Below, in pieces: positions 1-5,335 of a stretch of DNA of 5,335 nt. The stretch's first letter is position 1. Every line of letters starts with the position of its first letter. A program made the translations under genes and the position numbers. Where the stretch lies: positions 1 to 5,335 of the forward strand of contig JBBUBI010000054.1 in assembly GCA_038058335.1 (NCBI GenBank). The letters are read 5' to 3'. The notes below the pieces were generated by a model. The model did not search any database and was not told the origin of the DNA. It saw nothing but the letters and a program-made list of their open reading frames with translations. The DNA is from JBBTVO01 sp038058335. Its GTDB lineage: Bacteria > Patescibacteriota > Microgenomatia > Levybacterales > UBA12049.

Positions 1-1805
1 TTGCTTTTTTGGTATTTCTTCCATGGATTATTCTTTTGATCTTTTCACTTCTCGGGCTTTTTCAGGTTAACTCAGTGAAAGCAAATATTGAAAAAGGAAA
101 CTTTAAATCAGCGTCAGAAAATTTTAAAAAAGGAGAATATTTGCTTACGCTTGCTTTAAGTTCTGGTAGGCTTGCTGAGAGCGAAGCCGCTGTTTTCGGA
201 CAGAAAGAAAACATATCTAATGTTTTAGCAATACTTTCAGATTACAAAAAATTACTCAATGGAGGGAGAAAGGGTACAGATTTCATAAATGGAATAAAAA
301 ACGTTGTAGATGGGAAAACAATATTTGCGGATCAAGCAATTCTTTCTTCAAGTGCATCTCTTAGAGAGTCTCTTGCTCTAATTCAAGAGGTGAGAATGGC
401 AGGGAGAATTAATAAAAATATTTTGGCAAAACTAGATGAGTATAATTCTTTTTTTAATATAGCCAATGGAGAGAGAGATACGTTATACTCGCTTCTTAAT
501 CCCAAAGGCGCTCGTAAATATCTGGTTTTATTTCAAAATAATATGGAGCTAAGGCCCGGCGGAGGCTTTATAGGATCATATGGAATACTATCTTTTGATA
601 AGGGTAAATTTGTCGATTTTACAGTTCACGACGTCTATGATGCGGATGGTCAGCTGAAAGGACATGTGGAGCCTCCATTTCCCATCAGAAGATATATTCC
701 GCTTGTTCATTGGTATTTAAGGGATAGTAATTTTAATGTAGATTTTACCAAATCCGCATCTACGGCTGCTTTCTTTTTGTCGAAAGAAACCGGAGAGAAA
801 GTGGATGGCGTAATAGGTGTAGACGTGAGCTTTGTTCGCGAGTTAATAGGTGCAGTAGGTGAGGTAAACGTGCCTGAATATAATGAAAAAATTAATTCAT
901 CCAATTTTTTTATCGTAACTGAATCTCATGTGGAGAAGAATTTTTTTCCAGCATCGACTCAAAAAAAAGATTTCCTGAATGCATTATTCGTAGCATTAAA
1001 AAACAAACTAGCGCTAGGAAAGAATCTTCCATATGACAAGATTGCGCAGGCAATATCTAAGGCAATTTATGAGAAACACATTGTACTAGCGTTTGCTGAC
1101 GCAAGCCTGCAAAGCGTTGCCTCTTCAAATAACTGGACATCAAATATTAAGGAAACCCCTAGCACAAAAGGCGTTGAGGATTTTGTCGGAATAAGCGAAG
1201 CAAATCTTGGAGTAAATAAAGCAAATTATTTTGTTTCAAGGAGTATCAAGCATGATGTAATTATTGCAGGCGATGGAAGTGTAACAGGAAAAACATCACT
1301 AGTTCTAAAAAATGATTCCGACAAATGGCCGGGAGGAGATTATAAGGTTTATCTAAGATTTATAACACCCCTAAATTCGAATTTATTGTCAATAGGTATA
1401 GACGGGAAAAACCAAAAGCTTGAGGATGCGGTTATCGACCCTCTTAAGTATGAGGCAAAAAATTTCAGACCTCCAAGCGGGCTTGAAATTGAAAAATACA
1501 ATCAAAGCAAAAAAACAATTTTCGGATTCCTAACGATTGTTCCGGCAGGTAAGTCAAAAAAAATAACACTTACTTATCAGCTTGCCAAAAAATATCCCTT
1601 GAGCAGTCAGTCATCTAATTACTCGCTTGATATATTTAAACAACCAGGAACAGAAAATTACTCGTTCAATTTTTCGCTTCAGTACCCAAATAGCTTGAAA
1701 GCAGCCACGAATTATCCGGGAGCATTATTGCAGGACGGCCGAATTGCGATTTCAAAAATCTTAAAAAGTGACGATACGATTTCTCTCAGCCTATTCAGGA
1801 ATTAA
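1..1805 (+). CDS. DUF4012 domain-containing membrane-anchored protein (5' partial)
   Basis: The frame is open to the left edge (codons readable from base 3), so the true start probably lies upstream; the TTG at 9 has no visible leader and is not a convincing start. Numbering from that TTG, 598 residues are present. Residues about 5-20 are a hydrophobic helix (PWIILLIFSLLGLFQV), then an alpha-helical stretch to about 150, then the DUF4012 core at about 170-290 with the family signatures YLVLFQNNMELRPGGGFIGSYG, a DVYDADGQLKGHVEPP segment and WYLRDSNFNVDF (an x(n) ELRP-GGFIGSYG pattern typical of the family). A probably beta-rich C-terminal region (about 420-598) contains the WPGGDYKVYLRF segment that usually follows in these proteins. 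The family is common in CPR and some Gram-positive bacteria and its function is unknown; outward-facing topology is inferred from the single N-terminal helix. It ends TAA, 85 bp before valS, with no convincing terminator. Confidence 0.88.
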   Translation, partial: AFLVFLPWIILLIFSLLGLFQVNSVKANIEKGNFKSASENFKKGEYLLTLALSSGRLAESEAAVFGQKENISNVLAILSDYKKLLNGGRKGTDFINGIKNVVDGKTIFADQAILSSSASLRESLALIQEVRMAGRINKNILAKLDEYNSFFNIANGERDTLYSLLNPKGARKYLVLFQNNMELRPGGGFIGSYGILSFDKGKFVDFTVHDVYDADGQLKGHVEPPFPIRRYIPLVHWYLRDSNFNVDFTKSASTAAFFLSKETGEKVDGVIGVDVSFVRELIGAVGEVNVPEYNEKINSSNFFIVTESHVEKNFFPASTQKKDFLNALFVALKNKLALGKNLPYDKIAQAISKAIYEKHIVLAFADASLQSVASSNNWTSNIKETPSTKGVEDFVGISEANLGVNKANYFVSRSIKHDVIIAGDGSVTGKTSLVLKNDSDKWPGGDYKVYLRFITPLNSNLLSIGIDGKNQKLEDAVIDPLKYEAKNFRPPSGLEIEKYNQSKKTIFGFLTIVPAGKSKKITLTYQLAKKYPLSSQSSNYSLDIFKQPGTENYSFNFSLQYPNSLKAATNYPGALLQDGRIAISKILKSDDTISLSLFRN

Positions 1806-1867
1806 GATTTAGCTTCGTTACTTTCAGCCAAGTTCTGATAAATTTCAATAAAACCAAGATTAAATTG

Positions 1868-1876
1868 TGATAAAAT
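1868..1876 (+). promoter_or_regulatory. Extended -10 promoter for valS
   Basis: TGATAAAAT is an extended -10 element (TG at 1868-1869, one spacer base, TAAAAT at 1871-1876). No good -35 hexamer lies 16-18 bp upstream, as is usual for extended -10 promoters. Transcription would start at about 1882-1884, leaving only about 7 nt before the ATG at 1891. It sits in the only intergenic gap ahead of valS. The region is AT-rich, so a chance match is possible. Confidence 0.45.
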
Positions 1877-1890
1877 AAGGCTTATTGTAT

Positions 1891-4011
1891 ATGGACAAAG
1901 TTTATAACCACAAAGAAGTAGAAGATAAGATTTATGAGATGTGGGAAGAGAAGGGGTTTTTTCTCCCCGAAGTTAAAAAGGGTAAAAAACCTTTTTCAAT
2001 AATTCTTCCGCCTCCCAATGCAAATGCTCCTCTTCATTTCGGACATGCGATGTATGTGATCGAAGATATTCTGGTGAGATTTCACCGAATGAAAGGAACG
2101 CCTTCCCTCTGGCTTCCAGGCGCTGATAACGCAGGTTTTGAGACACAGTTTGTTTTTGAGAAACATTTGCAGGAAGAGGGTAAATCTAGATTTGATTTTG
2201 ACAGAGATGAACTCTTTGGAATGATAATGGAATTTGTTGAAAAAAACAGGGGGGGCATGGAGAGGCAATTAAGGAAATTGGGCTTTTCTCTTGATTGGTC
2301 GAGAATGAAGTTCACTCTTGATGAAGATGTAGTAAAAGTTGTTAGCCAGACATTTAAGAAAATGTATGATGACAGCCTAATATATCGAGCGGAGAGATTG
2401 GTTAACTATTGTACTTTTGACGGTACGTCATTTTCGGATTTGGAAGTAGTTTACCAAGAAAGACAAAATCCGCTTTATTACATAAAATACGGGCCTTTAG
2501 TCCTTGCTACAACCAGACCTGAGACAAAATTCGGAGACACTGGTGTTGCGGTTCATCCAACTGACGCGCGATACAAGAAGTATATCGGGAAGGAAATTGA
2601 AATTGAGACAGTTTTGGGTAAAGCAAAAATAAAAGTAGTTGGCGATGAGGCGGTTGATCCGGAATTTGGAACAGGAGTTGTAAAGGTGACGCCTGCTCAT
2701 GACTTTACTGATTTTGAAATTGGCAAAAGGCATGATCTCGAAATGAAGCAGGTAATCGGATTTGACGGAAAAATGAATCATTTCGCAGGAAAATTTGAAG
2801 GTCTTTATGCGAAGCAAGCAAGAAAAGAAATTATCGAGGAGATGAAGAAGAAAGGTCTTGTTGAAAAGATTGATGATAAATACACACACAGAATAGGACT
2901 CTGCTATAAATGCGGAAACGTAATTGAACCACTTCCTCGTGAGCAATGGTTTGTGAAAATGGCCCCCCTAGCTAAGCCAGCGATTGATGCTGTCAAAAAA
3001 GGGAAAATTAAAATATATCCGAAGAAATTTGAAAAGCTTTATTTTCAATTTCTCGAAAACATACGTGATTGGAATATTTCAAGACAAATAGTATGGGGGA
3101 TAAGAATTCCCGCATGGCAGTGTGGGGAATGCAGGAATTGGGAGATTGAGCTAGGAGATGCTCCAAGCAAATGCTCAAAATGCAGTTCAAAAAATCTGAC
3201 TCAAGACCAGGATACATTTGACACCTGGTTTTCTTCCTCACAATGGCCATTTGCAACTTTACAAACTGGGAAACAAGGAGATTATGAATATTTTTATCCT
3301 ACGACTGTTATGGAGACTGGGTATGACATATTGCGCTGGTGGGTAGCCCGAATGGTTATGGTAGGACTCTATATAACAAAGAAAGTTCCTTTTGAAAACG
3401 TTGTTCTTCACGGTCTTGTTAATGATCCTCTTGGAAAAAAGATGAGCAAATCAAAAGGAAATATCGTAAATCCACTGGAAATTGTCGAGCAGTACGGAGC
3501 AGATGCTGTACGCTTTGCTCTTGTGTTTGGTACTGCTCTTGGAAATGATCAGGCACTTTCTTACCCAAAGCTTGATGCTTCAAGAAAATTCACGAATAAG
3601 CTTTGGAATATAGCCCGATTTATAGAGATGAATAAAATTCACAATTCACAATTCACAATTCACAATTCACTCAAAGATTTAAAAACTGCTGCAGAAAATA
3701 AAAATGATAAGGAGTGGATTGATAAAGCTGACAAGCTATCAAGGGAGGTTACAGAAGATATTGAAAAGTATAATTTAAATTATGCAGCAGAAAAGCTTTA
3801 CGAATTTATTTGGCATCAGTTTGCTGATATTTATGTTGAAGATGTAAAAAACAGAATTAATGAAAATTCATATTTAGTGCTTAATTCAATATTTTTAGTT
3901 TTAATTAAGCTTCTTCATCCGATCATGCCATTTGTTACTGAAGAAATTTATCAAAGATTTAATCCAGGAGAATTCTTGATAATATCTGATTGGCCAAATG
4001 AGCAAAAATAA
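1891..4011 (+). CDS. valS: Valine--tRNA ligase (ValRS), short form
   Basis: Class I aminoacyl-tRNA synthetase that activates valine with ATP and charges tRNA-Val in the cytoplasm. With the ATG at 1891 it has 706 residues. The HIGH motif is HFGH (49-52), preceded by PPPNANAPL. WLPGADNAG follows in the Rossmann fold. The CP1 editing domain (about 180-345) has TTRPET (207-212) and GTGVVKVTPAHD (260-271), used in family members to clear mischarged threonine. Cysteines at 338/341 and 411/414/428/431 look like zinc-ribbon ligands. DTWFSSSQWPFATL and METGYDILRWWVARM are ValRS-like, and KMSKS is at 517-521. An anticodon-binding helical domain follows, ending near PFVTEEIYQRF. Typical bacterial ValRS is about 860-950 residues with a C-terminal coiled-coil arm, which is absent here. 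A TTG at 1885 would add two residues; ATG is preferred, with a weak AAGG (1877-1880) 10 nt upstream. A heptamer repeat encodes residues about 583-593. Confidence 0.96.
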   Translation: MDKVYNHKEVEDKIYEMWEEKGFFLPEVKKGKKPFSIILPPPNANAPLHFGHAMYVIEDILVRFHRMKGTPSLWLPGADNAGFETQFVFEKHLQEEGKSRFDFDRDELFGMIMEFVEKNRGGMERQLRKLGFSLDWSRMKFTLDEDVVKVVSQTFKKMYDDSLIYRAERLVNYCTFDGTSFSDLEVVYQERQNPLYYIKYGPLVLATTRPETKFGDTGVAVHPTDARYKKYIGKEIEIETVLGKAKIKVVGDEAVDPEFGTGVVKVTPAHDFTDFEIGKRHDLEMKQVIGFDGKMNHFAGKFEGLYAKQARKEIIEEMKKKGLVEKIDDKYTHRIGLCYKCGNVIEPLPREQWFVKMAPLAKPAIDAVKKGKIKIYPKKFEKLYFQFLENIRDWNISRQIVWGIRIPAWQCGECRNWEIELGDAPSKCSKCSSKNLTQDQDTFDTWFSSSQWPFATLQTGKQGDYEYFYPTTVMETGYDILRWWVARMVMVGLYITKKVPFENVVLHGLVNDPLGKKMSKSKGNIVNPLEIVEQYGADAVRFALVFGTALGNDQALSYPKLDASRKFTNKLWNIARFIEMNKIHNSQFTIHNSLKDLKTAAENKNDKEWIDKADKLSREVTEDIEKYNLNYAAEKLYEFIWHQFADIYVEDVKNRINENSYLVLNSIFLVLIKLLHPIMPFVTEEIYQRFNPGEFLIISDWPNEQK
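3636..3670 (+). repeat. Tandem heptamer repeat, five perfect AATTCAC units, inside valS
   Basis: Five consecutive exact copies of AATTCAC occupy 3636-3642, 3643-3649, 3650-3656, 3657-3663 and 3664-3670. They are read in frame as IHNSQFTIHNS in the anticodon-binding domain, between the helix ending RFIEMNK and the charged segment LKDLKTAAENKNDKE. Since 7 is not a multiple of 3, the array runs through all three phases and has no stop codon on this strand. Gain or loss of one or two units would frameshift valS; only changes in steps of three keep the frame. Short heptanucleotide tandem repeats are known from other bacteria, for example cyanobacteria; any relation to them is not established here. 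Confidence 0.97.
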
Positions 4012-4462
4012 AAAGCAGGTATTAGACAAAAAAAAGGTCAAAGTATCACCGCAAGTACGGGATCCCGCCTGGAAACTACCAGCTGGACAATTCCCGAATA
4101 ATCTCCGATTTATTACCGAAAAGAATATTGTCAAGTATCTTAGAAAACATTCAATGATGATTATGGTAATTTTTTCAACTCTCTTGATTTTTCTCTCGAT
4201 CTTTGTAGTAGCAATCGATATTTATAGAACTCAGAAGGTAAATACTCAGCTAGGTATAGAAAGGTTAGGAATAGAGAATGAAATTAATTTTTGGGAGTCT
4301 ATATCTGAAAAGTACCCGAATTATAGAGATGCATATTTTAAGCTGGCAGTTTTGAATTATCGGCTGAAAAACATGAAGAAATCTAGGGAGAATTTGGAAA
4401 TTGTTTTGAGAATTGATCCGAATTTTAAAGAGGGGCTAGAGCTTGAAGAAAAATTAAAATAG
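3998..4462 (+). CDS. Single-pass membrane protein with C-terminal TPR-like segment
   Basis: A 154-residue protein of unknown function. Residues 1-52 are basic and probably cytoplasmic (Lys-rich start, then a DPAWKLPAGQFPNN segment). Residues about 53-74 are one strong transmembrane helix (MMIMVIFSTLLIFLSIFVVAI). Residues about 76-105 could form a short amphipathic helix or coiled coil. Residues about 106-148 (YPNYRDAYFKLAVLNYRLKN, then a helix ending VLRIDPNF) match the helix-turn-helix spacing and the D-P-N ending of a tetratricopeptide repeat. The positive N-terminus suggests N-in/C-out topology. The start ATG lies inside the end of valS (14-nt overlap, different frame) and has no close Shine-Dalgarno; an AGGAG-like stretch near 3967 is too far away. 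Translation is therefore probably coupled to valS. The layout of short basic tail, one helix and possible coiled coil loosely recalls FtsB/DivIC, but I see no specific motif, so this is not assigned. Confidence 0.82.
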   Translation: MSKNKKQVLDKKKVKVSPQVRDPAWKLPAGQFPNNLRFITEKNIVKYLRKHSMMIMVIFSTLLIFLSIFVVAIDIYRTQKVNTQLGIERLGIENEINFWESISEKYPNYRDAYFKLAVLNYRLKNMKKSRENLEIVLRIDPNFKEGLELEEKLK

Positions 4463-4483
4463 TTATTTTTCTTCTTCTTTTTT
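4445..4483 (+). terminator. Possible AT-rich terminator across the convergent gene ends
   Basis: GAAGAAAAAT (4445-4454) and ATTTTTCTTC (4465-4474) form a perfect 10-bp inverted repeat with a 10-nt loop that holds the TAG stop of the TPR gene and the first two bases of the complementary TAA of rplY. On the + strand it is followed by a pyrimidine run ending in six T (4478-4483), as expected for an intrinsic terminator of the valS unit. The stem has only two G-C pairs, so it is weak, and no T-run follows on the opposite strand. The purine-rich arm and the Glu/Lys-coding rplY tail could create it by composition alone. Confidence 0.35.
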
Positions 4484-5194
4484 ATCTTCCTTGCCCTTTG
4501 AAGCTTCAGCGGAAGAGGGTTCTTTCTTTTCTTCGCCTTCTTTGGGAGCCTCTCCTTCAGTTGTTACTTCAACTTCGGCAGCTTCTGTTGACGCAGCCTC
4601 AGATGCTGCAGCTTCTTCAGCCGCTTGAGCCTCCGCCTCTTTACTTACCAATTCATCTATCTTAACTACTATTTGATTTGGATCTGAAAGGATAGTAACT
4701 CCGGCAGGAACTTTGAGATCAGATATTGCAATCTGGTCTCCGATACTTGCTAATGGCTCGACATTTACTTCGATATTCTCGGGAAGCTCTGTAGGAAGCG
4801 CCTCGACTTCGACCTCGCTTGTAATTTCCATAAGAAGCCCTATTCTGTCCACTACTGCTTTTGGCTCACCGGTTACAAGAAGAGGAACCATGGTTTTAAC
4901 TTTTTCGGAAAGATTAACTTTATAAAACTCTGCATGAAGCGGATTATTCAGATAGTCTTTGTCGACGTTGTGAATAAGAACAGGAATGGTCTGAGTATCG
5001 ACAGAAATATCCACAACTCCGGTTTCGCCTACTTCTTTATATATTTTTTCAAATTCCTTAAGCGGTACCTGAACCGAAATGGATTTAAAATCTTTGCCGT
5101 AAATATTTCCAGGAAGAATTCCGTCTTTTCTAAGTTGCTTTACTTTTTTACCCAAAACTTTTCGCTTTTCGACTTTCAGATTCTCTCTCTTCAT
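4463..5194 (-). CDS. rplY: Large ribosomal subunit protein bL25, TL5/CTC type
   Basis: Ribosomal protein that binds 5S rRNA in the 50S subunit; the longer two-domain form is also called TL5 or CTC (general stress protein). The 243-residue product has the N-terminal 5S-binding domain at about 1-92 (RKVLGKKVKQLRKDGILPGNIYG, then LIHNVDKDYLNNPLHAEFYKV, both matching the family closely) and the C-terminal TL5 beta domain at about 93-182 (VPLLVTGEP, EVEVEALPTELPENIEV, IGDQIAISDLKVPAGV). Residues about 183-243 are a low-complexity tail, first Ala/Glu-rich and then Glu/Lys-rich, ending KKEEEK; long charged tails are common in CTC proteins, but this one is substantial. The ATG has a GAGGA ribosome binding site 9 nt upstream and a good promoter, which supports the start. 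It is convergent with the TPR gene and the stop codons abut exactly, so the two genes share no intergenic space. Confidence 0.96.
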   Translation of the reverse strand: MKRENLKVEKRKVLGKKVKQLRKDGILPGNIYGKDFKSISVQVPLKEFEKIYKEVGETGVVDISVDTQTIPVLIHNVDKDYLNNPLHAEFYKVNLSEKVKTMVPLLVTGEPKAVVDRIGLLMEITSEVEVEALPTELPENIEVNVEPLASIGDQIAISDLKVPAGVTILSDPNQIVVKIDELVSKEAEAQAAEEAAASEAASTEAAEVEVTTEGEAPKEGEEKKEPSSAEASKGKEDKKEEEK

Positions 5195-5203
5195 AGTTCG
5201 ATT

Positions 5204-5208
5204 TCCTC
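5204..5208 (-). promoter_or_regulatory. Ribosome binding site of rplY
   Basis: GAGGA on the minus strand lies 9 nt before the rplY ATG (5194). It fixes the start and sits directly after the leader hairpin (5211-5240), so access to it could be affected by that structure. It is the only strong Shine-Dalgarno in the window that clearly belongs to a confident gene. Confidence 0.75.
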
Positions 5209-5210
5209 AC

Positions 5211-5240
5211 TATGACCCTGAGATTTTCGAACGGGTCATA
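5211..5240 (-). promoter_or_regulatory. Hairpin in the rplY 5' leader with a 9-codon upstream ORF
   Basis: TATGACCC (minus strand, 5240-5233) and GGGTCATA (5218-5211) form a perfect 8-bp stem with a 14-nt loop that contains the palindrome TTCGAA. Given the promoter at 5248-5276, transcription would start at about 5240-5244, so the hairpin is at or very near the 5' end of the mRNA, and its 3' base is 2 nt from the ribosome binding site. The same bases encode an upstream ORF, minus-strand 5239-5210, reading MTRSKISGS then TAG, in the same frame as rplY. No T-run follows, so it is not an intrinsic terminator. A role in mRNA stability or L25 feedback is inference only. Confidence 0.5.
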
Positions 5241-5247
5241 AGGCTAT

Positions 5248-5276
5248 ATTATATACTAACCAAGCTTATATGACAA
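5248..5276 (-). promoter_or_regulatory. Sigma-70 type promoter for rplY
   Basis: On the minus strand, TTGTCA (5276-5271; five of six bases match TTGACA) and a perfect TATAAT (5253-5248) are separated by exactly 17 bp. The predicted start is around 5240-5244, giving a leader of about 46-50 nt to the ATG of rplY. This is the best promoter in the window and lies where a divergently oriented gene needs one. The -35 hexamer is only about 6 bp from the putative mobile-element boundary near 5282. Confidence 0.72.
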
Positions 5277-5281
5277 GGTGT

Positions 5282-5335
5282 TGTACAGGATGGGGACATC
5301 GGTAACACTTTCTTCTGAGGGTGCAGTTCAATATA
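5282..5335. mobile_element. Possible insertion sequence end (partial, cut by right edge)
   Basis: The last bases are visibly richer in G and C than the flanking intergenic DNA. They begin TGTACAGGATGGGGACATC and continue through GGTAACAC to GGGTGCAGTTCA. Segments of the form TGTTACC-ATGTCCCC (here on the minus strand) and TGAACTGCACCC resemble, from memory, the terminal regions of IS3/IS481-like elements. No transposase, second inverted repeat or target duplication is visible, because the window ends. The competing reading is a gene on the + strand with AAGGTG (5275-5280) 9 nt before an ATG at 5290, open to the edge as MGTSVTLSSEGAVQY; I do not recognise that peptide. The element boundary is uncertain. 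Confidence 0.28.

Noticed and set aside
1756..1810. Inverted repeat AAATCTTAA (1756-1764) and TTAAGATTT (1802-1810) at the end of the DUF4012 gene
   Set aside because: The arms are perfect over 9 bp but almost pure A/T, the loop is 37 nt and no T-run follows, so it does not support a terminator.
2497..2946. Open frame of 149 codons on the minus strand within valS
   Set aside because: It is antisense to the conserved ValRS editing domain, has no ribosome binding site and encodes a Phe/Ser/Cys-rich sequence typical of a shadow frame.
3430..3445. A-AAA-AAG slippery heptamer at the KMSKS region of valS
   Set aside because: It is simply the codons for Gly-Lys-Lys before Met-Ser-Lys-Ser; frameshifting here would destroy the active site, and A-runs are common in this genome.
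4031..4038. Run of eight A near the start of the TPR gene, possible phase-variable tract
   Set aside because: It encodes a Lys stretch in an AT-rich genome with similar A-runs elsewhere (for example near 961), with no evidence of variation.
4934..5215. Plus-strand open frame of 93 codons opposite the start of rplY
   Set aside because: It is antisense to the well-conserved N-terminal L25 domain, extends into the rplY leader and is Phe/Asn/Ile-rich, as expected for a shadow frame.
5252..5257. Possible plus-strand -10 (TATACT) for a gene divergent from rplY
   Set aside because: No acceptable -35 lies 16-18 bp upstream, and the bases are better explained as part of the rplY promoter on the other strand.

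Overview
The window reads as ordinary chromosome from an AT-rich bacterium with the standard genetic code: the CDSs end in TAA or TAG and contain no in-frame TGA. A large DUF4012 membrane protein, a shortened valyl-tRNA synthetase and a TL5/CTC-type L25 with a long charged tail together suggest the Candidate Phyla Radiation (Patescibacteria), perhaps a Microgenomates-like lineage. That placement is inferred from gene style, not from a marker phylogeny.

Layout: 1-1805 (+) is the 3' part of a DUF4012 gene cut by the left edge. 1806-1890 is a short intergenic stretch with an extended -10 promoter for valS. 1891-4011 (+) is valS, carrying five perfect tandem copies of a 7-bp unit (3636-3670) inside the coding sequence. 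3998-4462 (+) encodes a small single-pass membrane protein with a C-terminal TPR-like segment; it overlaps valS by 14 nt. 4463-5194 (-) is rplY/ctc (ribosomal protein L25), convergent with the TPR gene so that the two stop codons abut with no base between them. 5195-5281 is the rplY leader and promoter. The last ~55 bp (5282-5335) are of different character and may be the tip of an insertion sequence.

Two genes serve translation: ValRS charges tRNA-Val, and L25 binds 5S rRNA in the large subunit. The TPR-like membrane protein probably shares the valS transcript. The DUF4012 protein is a membrane-anchored, probably extracytoplasmic protein of unknown function and appears to be a separate unit upstream.

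I see no defence system, CRISPR array, tRNA or rRNA, and no clearly new multi-gene system. The points most worth a second look are the heptamer repeat inside essential valS, the rplY leader (a perfect 8-bp hairpin that exactly frames a 9-codon upstream ORF just before the ribosome binding site), the inverted repeat spanning the abutting stop codons, and the possible IS end at the right edge.
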